64,000 nucleotides of DNA from NCBI RefSeq assembly GCF_024611995.1, contig NZ_CP102509.1, forward strand, positions 5,828,001 to 5,892,000, given 5' to 3'. The translations under genes and the position numbers were made by a program. The notes below the pieces were generated by a model. The model did no database searches, was not told where the DNA came from, and saw nothing but the letters and a program-made list of their open reading frames with translations. The stretch is from Streptomyces sp. NBC_00162. Lineage in GTDB: Bacteria; Actinomycetota; Actinomycetes; Streptomycetales; Streptomycetaceae. Below are positions 56,109 to 64,000 of this stretch, piece by piece (the first letter of the stretch is position 1; each line of letters begins with the position of its first letter).

Positions 56109-56615
56109 TCAGACCAGGCGCTTCTCGAACCAGTGCTCCGCATACTGCCCGTCGTTGTATGCCGGTATCTCCGCATACCCGTGCCGCGCGTACAACGCGC
56201 GGGCCTCCACAAGATCCGACCTCGTGTCCAGCCGGACCCGCTCGGCGCCCAGCGCTCGGGCCTCCGCCTCGAGGACTTCGAGCAGCGCCGCCCCGCCACC
56301 GGTACCGCGGGCGCGCTGGTCCACGTACACCCTCGTGAGCTCGGCGGTGACGGGGTCGATCAGGCGTATCCCGCCGCACGCCAGGGGCTCGCCGTCGCGC
56401 CGGCCGACGACGAACTGGCCCGTCGGTGGGACGAGGCCGTCGTCGGGGAAGTCCAGGAGCCCCTGATCGATCTCGGCCTCCGTGACGGTCCGTTCCCAGT
56501 AACGCCCCGCGACCTCGGCGTAGTACGCGCGGCGCAGGACCGTGGCGTCAGGCGTGGTGAACGGTTCGGGGGCCACGGTCCAGGAGTCCGTGCGGTGTTC
56601 GCTGTGAGTGGTCAT
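56109..56615 (-). CDS. GNAT-family N-acetyltransferase
   Basis: 168 residues. Acetyl-CoA-binding motif A is LTRVYVDQRARGTGGGAALLEVLEAEARALG (RGTGGGAALL pyrophosphate loop), followed by VRLDTRSDLVEARALYARHGY. Target unknown; the family acetylates amines of antibiotics, polyamines or proteins. ATG 56615 chosen; an upstream frame extension lacks a start with a ribosome site. Confidence 0.85.
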   Translation of the reverse strand: MTTHSEHRTDSWTVAPEPFTTPDATVLRRAYYAEVAGRYWERTVTEAEIDQGLLDFPDDGLVPPTGQFVVGRRDGEPLACGGIRLIDPVTAELTRVYVDQRARGTGGGAALLEVLEAEARALGAERVRLDTRSDLVEARALYARHGYAEIPAYNDGQYAEHWFEKRLV

Positions 56616-56722
56616 GGCGTCATTGTGGAGTCCGCCGCGGATCTCTGGCGTGGAATATCCACAGGTACGGGCTGATGATAGGAAAAACGACAAACCGCTC
56701 GTCCCTGGAGGGTGTGAACACC

Positions 56723-57118
56723 ATGTCCGAGCATCCCGACTGTGCCCTGATCCGCCGCGGCTACGAGGCATTCGGCAAGGGCGACATGGAGACGCTGAGC
56801 ACGCTGATGACGGCCGACGTCATCCACCACGTGCCCGGCAGCAACCCGCTGTCCGGGCACCACAAGGGGCGGGAGAACGTCATGGACTTCTACCGCCGGC
56901 TCGGCGAGGAGACCAAGGGCACCTTCCAGGTCCACCTGGAATCGGTCCTCGCCGACGGCCGCGGCCACGTCATGAGCTTCCACACGGCACGCGGTGACCG
57001 CGGTGACCGGGGCATCGAGATCCGCCAAGGCCTCTTCTTCACCATCATCGGCAACAAGATCACCGACATCGACCAGTGCACGGCCGACATCGACGAGGAA
57101 GACACCTTCTGGAGCTGA
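56723..57118 (+). CDS. SnoaL-like / NTF2-fold protein
   Basis: 131 residues. Cone-shaped alpha+beta fold signature: LIRRGYEAFGKGDMETLSTLMTADVIHHVPGSNPLSG, then FYRRLGEET and the strand-rich C-terminus. His-Asp pairs line the expected pocket. The family includes polyketide cyclases, hydroxylases and ligand-binding proteins, so activity cannot be assigned. GGAGGG lies 10 nt before ATG 56723. Confidence 0.82.
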   Translation: MSEHPDCALIRRGYEAFGKGDMETLSTLMTADVIHHVPGSNPLSGHHKGRENVMDFYRRLGEETKGTFQVHLESVLADGRGHVMSFHTARGDRGDRGIEIRQGLFFTIIGNKITDIDQCTADIDEEDTFWS

Positions 57119-57186
57119 GCGCATGCGCGAGCGGCGGCCCGGGGCCCGTGCCCCGGACCGCCGCCCCTCACCGCCTCACACCTGCC

Positions 57187-57534
57187 TCACGCCTTCTTCG
57201 GCGCTGCCTGCTGCACGACCTCGAACGACCACACCGACGAGCCCGACGCCGCCGGCTTCGGGCGCTCGCCACCCGCGCCGCCGGCCCCGCCACCAGCCCC
57301 GCCGCCCTGGTGAGCGGCCTTCATCGGCCCCTCCATCCACGCCTGGAAGTCCTCCTCGGACCGCCACCGCGTGTACACGAGGTACTGGTCGGTGCCCTCC
57401 ACCGGCCGCAACAGCTCGAACCACTCGAACCCGTCCGAGCCCTCCACCGCCCCCGCCCGCGAGGCGAAACGCTGCTCCAGCACCTCCCGCTGCTCAGCCG
57501 GCACGGTCAGCGCGTTGATCTTCACGATGCTCAT
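57187..57534 (-). CDS. antibiotic-biosynthesis-monooxygenase (ABM) domain protein
   Basis: 115 residues. The ferredoxin-like ABM domain covers 1-75 (VKINALTVPAEQREVLEQRF; GFEWFELLRP; YLVYTRWRSEEDFQAWM). It resembles actinobacterial haem-degrading MhuD/IsdG relatives. A Gly-rich insertion (GGGAGGGAGGAGG) precedes the final strand VWSFEVVQQ. The start is ATG 57534, not 57543, because TAGGAT lies exactly 7 nt upstream (leaderless). Confidence 0.82.
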   Translation of the reverse strand: MSIVKINALTVPAEQREVLEQRFASRAGAVEGSDGFEWFELLRPVEGTDQYLVYTRWRSEEDFQAWMEGPMKAAHQGGGAGGGAGGAGGERPKPAASGSSVWSFEVVQQAAPKKA

Positions 57535-57653
57535 GCGGGCCATCCTAGGTATCCAGCGCGGGATATCGTCGTCCAGGTAATGGAACGGGGCACGAAACGC
57601 GGCAGCCAGGCAAAGTCAGGGTTGCGGTCAACAGGGCGGGAGGCCGGCGAGGC

Positions 57654-59687
57654 GTGGCTAACGCGGCAGAGCACAGCGGTGCGAACGGACATGCCGGAGT
57701 CATAGGCGGTAGCGGCAGGCTCGGGGCGGCACGCCTCCTCCTGTGGGCGCTGGCGGGCGCACTCGCCGTCAGACAGGCAGCCGTCGTGCTGAGCGTCCCA
57801 CCGGGCCAGTGGCTGAGCGGCTTCCACCTCCCCGGCAGCCTTCCCGGCTCGCTCTACGACGCCGGCCAGTTCACCGGCACGCCGTTCGCCGGGCTGGTCC
57901 TCAAACCCCTCGTGGGCCTCGCCGCGCCGTCGCTGGAGGTCGCCTGGATCTCCCTGACGCTGCTGTTCGTCGCCGCCATCGGACTCGTCGCCGCGCGCGG
58001 CCTGCCCGACCCCGTGCCGCGCCGCACCGCGCTGCTGGCCGCGCCCGTGCTGACCGCCCTGATGATGGTCTCGCTGCCCGTCCGCGAGGCCTCTTCACCC
58101 GGCCAGACCGCCGTCCTGCCGGTGCTGCTGGTGCTCCTCGCCGTCTTCCGCGTCCCCGGCGGGCGCCAGGCCGGCTTCCTCATCGGCCTCGCCGCGGCCC
58201 TCCAGCCCGCCTTGCTGCTCTTCGTCCCGCTCCTGTGGCTCACCGGCCGCCGTCCCACCGCCTGGGCCGCCGCCGCCTCCTTCGCCGGAGCCACCGCGCT
58301 GTCCTGGGCGGCCATGCCCCGCGACTCCTGGACGTACTGGATCCACCACCTGGCCGGCACCGGCCTCGGCGGGGCCCCCGACAGCCTCGCCAACCAGTCC
58401 GTACACGGCGCCCTGCTGCGCCTCGGCCTGACCGGACCCGTCGAGATCCTGCTCTACGTGGCCCTCGCGGCCGGCATCGCCTTCATCGGCCTGCGCCGCG
58501 CCGTCCGCTACGCCCGCGACGGGCAGCTGCTGCTCGCCGTCGCCATCACCGGCTGCGTGGCCGTCGCCGTGTCCCCGACCGGCTGGCGCCACCAGCTGCT
58601 GTGGGTACTGCTCGCCGTCGCGGGCAAGGTCGGCAGGCGCGCCGCCGACCGGCCCGTGTGGCCCGTCGCCGTCGTCCTCGCCATGACCCTGCCCAGCGCC
58701 GTGCTGCTGCCGAACCTGGCCGCGCTGGCCCCCGTACGCGACAACGTGCTGCTCCTCGCCGCACTGGCCGCCGCCTGCGCCGTACCGTTCCTGCCGCGCT
58801 CGTCGCCGTACTGGCGCGAACCCGTTCCGACGGCCTACGGGGAGCCCGCGGCCGCCCGGTGGCAGCGGGTGCCGCTGCTGCCGTTCTGGCGGCGCGTGCT
58901 GTCCCGCCCCAACCTGCTGCTGGAACTCCTGCTGATACGGGTCGGGTACTCGCTCTACTCGCACATCAGGGCCGCGGCCCCCACCAGCCGCGACCTCGCC
59001 GAGGGCAACGGGAACCAGATCCTCGGGATCGAGCGGGCGCTGGGCATCGACATCGAGCACGCCGTGAACCACGCCGTCGTCGACACGCCTTGGCTGGAGG
59101 CGTTCTTCAACTTCTACTACACCTCCTTCCACTTCGTGGTCCCGCTGACGATCCTGGCCGTCCTGTACTGGCGCCGCCCGGGCGACTACCGCTGGGCTCG
59201 CGCCTCCCTGGGGCTGGCGACCGTACTGGCGCTCATAGGCTTCTGGCTGTACCCGCTCGCGCCGCCGCGCCTGATGCCCGGCCTCGGCTACATCGACACC
59301 GTCCACGGCCCGCAGGACCTGGCCAACCCGTCGTACGGGGCCATGACCGCGATCTCCAACCAGTACGCGGCGATGCCCTCGCTGCACTTCGGCTGGTCAC
59401 TGTGGTGCGGGATCGTGATCGTCGTGCTCGCGCCGAAGGGCTGGCAGAAGCTGCTCGGCGCGCTGCACCCGCTGATCACGGTGTGCGCGATCGTCGCCAC
59501 CGCCAACCACTGGGTACTCGACGCGGTGGGTGGCGCGGTCGTCGTGAGCGCCGGATTCGGGCTCGTGTATGTGCTCTCCGGGCCGCGGCGGCTGCGGGCG
59601 CACCTGCCCGCGCAGCGCACGACGAACGGCGAGGAGCAGGGACAGGAGCAGGAGCTCAGGACTCCGGCCGGGGCTCGGACTTCTTAG
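57654..59687 (+). CDS. GT87 glycosyltransferase fused to PAP2 phosphatase
   Basis: 677 residues with about 16 membrane segments. The first half (to about 390) is a GT-C/GT87-like polyprenyl-sugar mannosyltransferase. The second is a PAP2 domain of the inositol-phosphotransferase (AUR1-like) type with SLHFGWSLWCG and ANHWVLDAVGG (catalytic His/His/Asp). The fusion could couple glycan transfer with lipid dephosphorylation during glycolipid assembly. GTG follows GGAGG. Its last 32 bp overlap the convergent flavoenzyme gene. Confidence 0.85.
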   Translation: MANAAEHSGANGHAGVIGGSGRLGAARLLLWALAGALAVRQAAVVLSVPPGQWLSGFHLPGSLPGSLYDAGQFTGTPFAGLVLKPLVGLAAPSLEVAWISLTLLFVAAIGLVAARGLPDPVPRRTALLAAPVLTALMMVSLPVREASSPGQTAVLPVLLVLLAVFRVPGGRQAGFLIGLAAALQPALLLFVPLLWLTGRRPTAWAAAASFAGATALSWAAMPRDSWTYWIHHLAGTGLGGAPDSLANQSVHGALLRLGLTGPVEILLYVALAAGIAFIGLRRAVRYARDGQLLLAVAITGCVAVAVSPTGWRHQLLWVLLAVAGKVGRRAADRPVWPVAVVLAMTLPSAVLLPNLAALAPVRDNVLLLAALAAACAVPFLPRSSPYWREPVPTAYGEPAAARWQRVPLLPFWRRVLSRPNLLLELLLIRVGYSLYSHIRAAAPTSRDLAEGNGNQILGIERALGIDIEHAVNHAVVDTPWLEAFFNFYYTSFHFVVPLTILAVLYWRRPGDYRWARASLGLATVLALIGFWLYPLAPPRLMPGLGYIDTVHGPQDLANPSYGAMTAISNQYAAMPSLHFGWSLWCGIVIVVLAPKGWQKLLGALHPLITVCAIVATANHWVLDAVGGAVVVSAGFGLVYVLSGPRRLRAHLPAQRTTNGEEQGQEQELRTPAGARTS

Positions 59688-61089
59688 CCGGCGTCGCTGA
59701 CGGCGTAGCGGACGGCGTCGCGGGCGGGATGTTCTGGTTGAGATGGAAGAGGTTCCCGGGGTCGTAGCGGCGCTTCAGCTCCCGCAGGCGCCGGTACTTC
59801 TCCGTCCCGTAGGCCTGCTCGACCCGCTCCTCGCCCTCCTCCATCAGGAAGTTCGAGTAGACCCCGGTCTGGTGGGGCGCGAGCGCCGACCACAGGCCTC
59901 GCGCCCACGTCCGCTCCGCGTCGAAGCCCTCGAAGCCCTCCGTCGTCCCGTTGATGTTGAAGGTGTGCCCGGCGCCGCGCCCGCCGAAGGCCGTCTCGTC
60001 CTCCCCGACGCGCGCGATCGCCCCGCCGAGCTGGAAGATCGGGAACGCCGTGAACGGCGAGACGATCCGGGCCGCGTGCTCGGCCGTACGGTCGATGACC
60101 TCGTCCGTGAGCCGGTCGACGTCGCAGGACTTGAAGTAGTACCAGCGGCCGTGCGGGAAGGACGGGTCGAACATCGCCTGGTGCTCGGTGAACGGCTTGG
60201 GCGCACACAGGTCGAGCACCGGCGCCGACCCCGAGCCCTCGCGCAGCGGCCGCAACACCTCCTGCCCCTCCTCTACCGGCCCCGCGTAGCAGCAGACCAC
60301 CATCACGACCGGCTTCCCCTGCAGCTCGGGCGGTATGTACGGGGCCGTCGGCGCCTTGCGGTGGACGACCGCCGTGGTCAGCTCGTCCGGTACGTCGGTG
60401 ATCCACTCGCGGTAGAAGCGCAGCAGCCGCGCCGATTCGGCCATCGGCCAGATCACCGGACCGGCAAGTACGATCGGCCCGAGCGGGTTGAGCCGGAACG
60501 TGAACTCCGTGACGATCCCGAAGTTCCCGCCCCCGCCGCGCACACCCCAGAAGAGGTCCGGGTTCTCGTCCTCGCTCGCCTTCACGAAGGACCCGTCCGC
60601 GGTGACCAGGTCCACCGCGAGCAGCTGGTCGATGGTGAGCCCGTACTTCCGCATCAGCCAGCCGATCCCGCCGCCGAGCGTGAGCCCCGCCAGCCCGGTG
60701 TGCGTGACGATCCCGGCCGGTACGGCCAGCCCGAACGCCTGCGTCTCGTGGTCCAGCTCGCCCAGCAGCACCCCGGCCTGAGCCCTGACCGTCCGGGCCT
60801 CCGGGTCCACCCGGATGCCGCGCAGGGGCGAGAGGTCGACGACGATCCCGCCGTCGCACACGGACTGCCCGGGGAAGCTGTGCCCGCCGCCCCGTACGGC
60901 GACCGGCAGCCCGGCCGCCGGCCCGGCCGCGAACCGCACGGCGTCGATGACGTCCGCGACGCCCGTGCAGTGGGCGATGAGGGCGGGTGACCGGTCGATG
61001 GAGCCGTTCCAGACCCGCCGGTCCTCGTCGTACGTCGGGTCCCCGGGCTGCACCAGCCGCCCCCGGAAGGACTGACTGAGCGTAGCCAT
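59656..61089 (-). CDS. FAD-binding oxidoreductase, BBE-like
   Basis: 477 residues. The PCMH FAD domain has VAVRGGGHSFPGQSVCDGG; the His is the expected covalent FAD ligand. The second (Cys) attachment of bicovalent enzymes is replaced by THTGLAG, so FAD is probably mono-covalent. The C-terminal BBE segment is YDPGNLFHLNQNIPP, and an extra tail ATPSATPSATPA repeats three times. Family members oxidise sugars, alcohols or alkaloids. GAAGG precedes ATG 61089. Confidence 0.87.
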   Translation of the reverse strand: MATLSQSFRGRLVQPGDPTYDEDRRVWNGSIDRSPALIAHCTGVADVIDAVRFAAGPAAGLPVAVRGGGHSFPGQSVCDGGIVVDLSPLRGIRVDPEARTVRAQAGVLLGELDHETQAFGLAVPAGIVTHTGLAGLTLGGGIGWLMRKYGLTIDQLLAVDLVTADGSFVKASEDENPDLFWGVRGGGGNFGIVTEFTFRLNPLGPIVLAGPVIWPMAESARLLRFYREWITDVPDELTTAVVHRKAPTAPYIPPELQGKPVVMVVCCYAGPVEEGQEVLRPLREGSGSAPVLDLCAPKPFTEHQAMFDPSFPHGRWYYFKSCDVDRLTDEVIDRTAEHAARIVSPFTAFPIFQLGGAIARVGEDETAFGGRGAGHTFNINGTTEGFEGFDAERTWARGLWSALAPHQTGVYSNFLMEEGEERVEQAYGTEKYRRLRELKRRYDPGNLFHLNQNIPPATPSATPSATPAKKSEPRPES

Positions 61090-61213
61090 GCCTTCAGTCT
61101 GGCACCGGGCCATGAGGGATGCACTCGAACCGGATCCCGGTGGGCTCGTGCCGCCTTTCGCCGTGTTCGCCGAGTACGTCGCCTACGGACCGCTTGGCTC
61201 CAGAATGTGCGGC

Positions 61214-61963
61214 ATGAGCGACAACGACGCGGTGGAACTGCTGCATCGCCGGTTGGGCCGGATCGAGGCCCTGCTCGAACCCCCCGCCGAACGGGGCGAG
61301 GAGAGACCGGCCTGGCGGCAGCCCACCGACGGCGAGGAGCGCTGGGCGGTCACCGTGGCGATCCTGGTCGCCGTGTGCCTCCAGCTCGCCCTGCCGGACC
61401 GGCTGACCCTCGATCCGCACTGGCTGCTGCCGGCGCTGGAGCTCAGCCTGCTGCTGGCGCTGGCCGCCCTCAACCCGCACCGCCGTTTCGACCGCACCTC
61501 GTACCTGCTGCGCGGCCTCAGCCTGGCTCTGGCGGCCTCGGTCAGCCTGGCCAACGCGTGGTCGGCCGTGAAGCTCGTACGCGAACTGCTCCTCGGCATC
61601 GGGCCGGAAGGCGCGCTCGGGCTGCTCAGTACGGCCGGTGCCGTCTGGGTGACCAATGTGATCGCCTTCGCGCTCTGGTACTGGGAGTGGGACCGGGGCG
61701 GCCCGGTGGCCAGGGCTCAGGGCACCAAGGACTACCCCGACTTCCTCTTCCCGCAGATGGGGCAGGCGGGGATCTCCGCGCCCGAATGGAAGCCCTATTT
61801 CGGGGACTACCTGTACGTGGCGTTCACCAACGCCACCGCCTTCAGCCCGACCGACACCATGCCGCTGACGACGTGGGCCAAGCTGCTGATGATGATCCAG
61901 ACTTCGGTGTCGCTGATCACCGTGCTGCTCGTGGTCGCGCGGGCGGTGGGGATCCTGCAGTGA
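61214..61963 (+). CDS. multi-pass membrane protein, DUF1345-like
   Basis: 249 residues. A short soluble N-terminus with LHRRLGRIEALLEP is followed by five or six hydrophobic segments (about 45-65, 72-90, 105-125, 148-168, 222-246). The motif YLYVAFTNATAFSPTDTMPL before the last helix recalls the re-entrant loop of DUF1345 and ion-channel-like proteins. The ATG 61214 is preferred (CAGAAT 7 nt upstream). Function unknown. Confidence 0.7.
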   Translation: MSDNDAVELLHRRLGRIEALLEPPAERGEERPAWRQPTDGEERWAVTVAILVAVCLQLALPDRLTLDPHWLLPALELSLLLALAALNPHRRFDRTSYLLRGLSLALAASVSLANAWSAVKLVRELLLGIGPEGALGLLSTAGAVWVTNVIAFALWYWEWDRGGPVARAQGTKDYPDFLFPQMGQAGISAPEWKPYFGDYLYVAFTNATAFSPTDTMPLTTWAKLLMMIQTSVSLITVLLVVARAVGILQ

Positions 61964-61999
61964 CGATGTCGTGCGGCGGGCGGGGCATGCCCGAGCAGG

Positions 62000-62041
62000 C
62001 CGAAGGGGCGCCGGGGCAGCTGTGCCCCGGCGCCCCTTCGG
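62000..62041. terminator. very strong terminator hairpin
   Basis: A perfect 19-bp stem (CCGAAGGGGCGCCGGGGCA) with loop GCTG, 36 bp after the membrane-protein stop. It faces the convergent P450 gene (stop 62175) and can serve both. Confidence 0.92.
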
Positions 62042-62174
62042 CTGGATCGCCGCTGTCAGTCAGGATCACCCCGTTCGGGCGGGGCCGCCACTCGAACGGG
62101 TGCGGGTGTGCTGCCAGCGGACGGCAGGGGCCGGGGCGTGGGAGGAAGGGGCCCCTGCCGTCCTGGGTCGCGGG

Positions 62175-63419
62175 TCAGCCGTGGCTGACCCGGAGCTCCT
62201 TGATGCCGTTGAGCCAGGCCGCGCGCAGGCGGCGCGGGTTCTCGCCCGTCAGGCGGAGGTCGGGCAGGGTGTCGGCCAGGGCGTTGAAGATCAGGTCGAT
62301 CTCCATGACGGCCAGGGACTTGCCGAGGCAGAAGTGCGGGCCGCCGCCGCCGAAGCCCAGGTGGGGGTTGGGGTCGCGGGTGATGTCGAAGGCGTCCGGG
62401 TTCTCGAAGACCTCGGGGTCGTGGTTGGCGGAGGAGTAGAACATCCCCACCCGGTCGCCCGCCTTGATCTTCTGGCCGCCCAGTTCGGTGTCCTGGGTGG
62501 CGGTGCGCTGGAAGGACACCACCGGGGTGGCCCAGCGCACGATCTCCTCCGCCGCGGTGGACGGCCGGGTCGCCTTGTACAGCTCCCACTGGTCGGGGTG
62601 GGTGAGGAAGGCGTGCATGCCGTGGCTGATGGCGTTGCGCGTGGTCTCGTTGCCCGCGACCGCCAGGAGGAGGACGAACATGCCGAACTCGTCCGAGCCG
62701 AGGTTGCCCTGGCCCTCCGCCGCGACGAGTTGGGTGACGATGTCCTTGGCCGGGCACTCCTTGCGTTCGGCGGACAGGTTCATGGCGTAGCCGATGAGCT
62801 CCATCGCCGCCTCGGCGCCGACCTCCTCGGTGATCGCGTACTCCGGGTCGTCGTAGGCGATCATCTTGTTCGACCAGTCGAAGATCTTGGCGCGGTCCTT
62901 CTGCGGTACGCCGATCAGCTCCGCGATGGCCTGGAGCGGGAGCTCACAGGCCACCTGCGTGACGAAGTCGAAGCTGCCGTCGCCCGCCCCGGCCACCGCC
63001 TCCTCGACGATCTGCCGGGCCCGGTCGCGCAGGGCCTCCTCCAGTCCGCGGATCGCCCGCGGGGTGAATCCGCGCTGCACGATCTGGCGTACGCGCGTGT
63101 GCTCCGGCGGATCCATGTTCAGCATGATCAGGCGCTGGGCATCTATCTGGTCGCGCTGGATGTGCTCGTTGAACCGGATGATCGCCGTATTGGTGGTGGA
63201 GGAGAAGAGTTCCGGGTGCGTGGAGACGTACTTGACGTCCGCGTGCCGCGTCACCGCCCAGTAGCCCTCGTCGTCGAAACCGGTGATCCCCCGCTGCTGC
63301 GGGCACCACCACACGGGTGCGGTCTGCCGCAGCTGGGCGAACTCGGGGTGCGGGACCCGGCTTTGGAGCAGGTCGGGGTCGGTGGCGTCGAAGCCTTCGG
63401 GCAGCGCGGGGCATGACAT
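62175..63419 (-). CDS. cytochrome P450 (CYP125/CYP124-like)
   Basis: 414 residues. I-helix oxygen motif AVAGNETTRNAI, ExxR in EEIVRWATPV, and haem loop FGGGGPHFCLGKSLAVMEI with the Cys thiolate. MLNMDPPEHTRVRQIVQRGFTPRAI matches the CYP125/142/124 clan, which oxidises the side chains of sterols and branched lipids. It is divergent from a thiolase, and KstR-like palindromes lie between them, supporting a sterol or terpenoid catabolic role. Needs a ferredoxin partner, not encoded here. Confidence 0.9.
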   Translation of the reverse strand: MSCPALPEGFDATDPDLLQSRVPHPEFAQLRQTAPVWWCPQQRGITGFDDEGYWAVTRHADVKYVSTHPELFSSTTNTAIIRFNEHIQRDQIDAQRLIMLNMDPPEHTRVRQIVQRGFTPRAIRGLEEALRDRARQIVEEAVAGAGDGSFDFVTQVACELPLQAIAELIGVPQKDRAKIFDWSNKMIAYDDPEYAITEEVGAEAAMELIGYAMNLSAERKECPAKDIVTQLVAAEGQGNLGSDEFGMFVLLLAVAGNETTRNAISHGMHAFLTHPDQWELYKATRPSTAAEEIVRWATPVVSFQRTATQDTELGGQKIKAGDRVGMFYSSANHDPEVFENPDAFDITRDPNPHLGFGGGGPHFCLGKSLAVMEIDLIFNALADTLPDLRLTGENPRRLRAAWLNGIKELRVSHG

Positions 63420-63466
63420 CGGGCGACTCCAAAGTCTGACGGCCCATCAGAAGTTGGCTTGAAGGT

Positions 63467-63604
63467 AGTAACGAGTTCTAGAAGTGACAAGGGTCCCGGC
63501 GCCAACTGTTGCGTGTGGAATCCGTGCAGGGCGCGTGCAAGACCCTTGCGTGCCGGGGCTTGAGGTCATAAGACTGCGGGGAGAACTAGAACGCGTACTA
63601 GTTC
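63467..63604. promoter_or_regulatory. divergent promoter with two KstR-like sites
   Basis: Site 1 at 63467-63485 (AGTAACGAGTTCTAGAA) matches AACnnGTTnTA. Site 2 at 63583-63604 is a 22-bp palindrome, GAACTAGAACG and CGTACTAGTTC, with one mismatched pair. Both contain CTAGAACnCGT on one strand, the core of KstR/TetR operators that control sterol catabolism in mycobacteria. One site lies near each of the two divergent genes (P450 and thiolase). Confidence 0.6.
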
Positions 63605-63661
63605 GGGGCGGGGCGCCGGGACGGCCCGCCGCGCTGTCGCAGTGCAGGAGAGGACGAGCTC

Positions 63662-64000
63662 ATGGCCGCGGAACCCGTCATCGTCGAAGCCGTACGCACC
63701 CCCATCGGCAAGCGCGGGGGCGCGCTCGCCAACCTCCATCCCGCCTACCTGCTCGGCGAGACCTACCGGGAACTCCTCGCCCGTACCGGAATCCAGCCCG
63801 ACTGCGTCGAGCAGATCGTCGGCGGCACCGTCACCCACGCCGGCGAGCAGTCGATGAACCCCGCCCGCAACGCCTGGCTCGCCATGGGGCTCCCGTACGA
63901 GACCGCCGCGACCACGGTGGACTGTCAGTGCGGCAGCTCCCAGCAGGCCAACCACATGGTCGCCAACATGATCTCCGGCGGGGTCATGGACATCGGCATC
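63662..64000 (+). CDS. thiolase (acetyl-CoA acetyltransferase family), partial
   Basis: 113 residues visible; the gene runs off the end of the window. EPVIVEAVRTPIGKRGGALA starts the thiolase fold. The nucleophile Cys is in TVDCQCGSSQQANHMVANM near 93. The N-terminus resembles steroid/3-ketoacyl-CoA thiolases (FadA5-like), which fits the divergent sterol-type P450. Ribosome site GGAGAGGA upstream of ATG 63662. Confidence 0.9.
   Translation, partial: MAAEPVIVEAVRTPIGKRGGALANLHPAYLLGETYRELLARTGIQPDCVEQIVGGTVTHAGEQSMNPARNAWLAMGLPYETAATTVDCQCGSSQQANHMVANMISGGVMDIGI

Overview
The window is 64 kb of very GC-rich, tightly packed actinobacterial chromosome, almost certainly Streptomyces. Evidence: third-position G/C bias throughout; frequent GTG starts; many genes with no Shine-Dalgarno sequence and a TANNNT box 6-7 nt before the start (leaderless); and marker loci such as fasR-fabD-fabH-acpP-fabF, homodimeric aceE, a SCO2400-type zinc-ribbon protein, DUF3145, DUF3052 and DUF1023 proteins, and a large TerD/TerC cluster. 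I see no transposase, phage, plasmid or CRISPR genes.

Layout. 1-6 kb: secreted lipase, zinc-ribbon membrane protein, a MarR regulator divergent from an MDR oxidoreductase plus an Ohr/OsmC peroxidase, then a 168-bp cruciform repeat before an EI24 membrane protein. 5.3-11.4 kb: an imine-reductase-like enzyme with a divergent HxlR regulator, a two-gene polysaccharide-type membrane operon (AftA-like plus DUF2142), a nitrilase-family amidohydrolase and a TetR regulator. 11.6-15.8 kb: GH3 beta-glucosidase, SGNH lipoprotein, DUF3145. 15.9-20.8 kb: the type II fatty-acid synthase operon reading leftwards, fasR>fabD>fabH>acpP>fabF. 20.9-28.5 kb: pirin, a second cruciform, serine hydrolase, a MerR/aldo-keto reductase pair on a 19-bp-spacer promoter, DUF4429, DUF1023 hydrolase, TetR, I36 inhibitor, K+ channel. 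28.5-32.8 kb: aceE, DUF3052, AhpE-type peroxiredoxin.

32.9-42.4 kb is the tellurium/stress (Ter) island: two paralogous TerD genes, a TerC-like DUF475 membrane protein, a TerA-like protein, a degenerate TerD on the opposite strand, then a translationally coupled four-gene biosynthetic operon (HpcH/HpaI lyase, a PRTase-TRSP/StiP-PELOTA fusion, a HAD phosphatase, an O-methyltransferase). This is the Ter-associated module that comparative genomics proposes makes a nucleoside-like metabolite.

42.4-50.7 kb: FmdB, DUF4383, a coiled-coil protein, tRNA-Val(TAC), a Cys-rich lipoprotein, a possible TRADD-N-associated membrane protein, DUF2277, DedA, PhoD and a secreted HNH nuclease. 51.1-52.1 kb holds a striking non-coding, hierarchical palindrome of about 1 kb. 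It cuts off a GDT1/TMEM165 manganese-transporter gene after some 32 codons, leaving its leader (possible yybP-ykoY riboswitch) behind. 52.2-61.9 kb: HAD phosphatase with an unusual triple-box promoter, a peptidoglycan-binding protein, an MFS-MarR fusion, GNAT, SnoaL-like and ABM proteins, a GT87-PAP2 fusion, a BBE-type flavoenzyme and a membrane protein. 62.2-64 kb: a P450 divergent from a thiolase that runs off the end, separated by KstR-like palindromes that suggest sterol or lipid catabolism.

The best candidates for something undescribed are the nested palindrome at 51.1-52.1 kb, the paired 166-168-bp cruciform family, and the methyltransferase-extended Ter operon.
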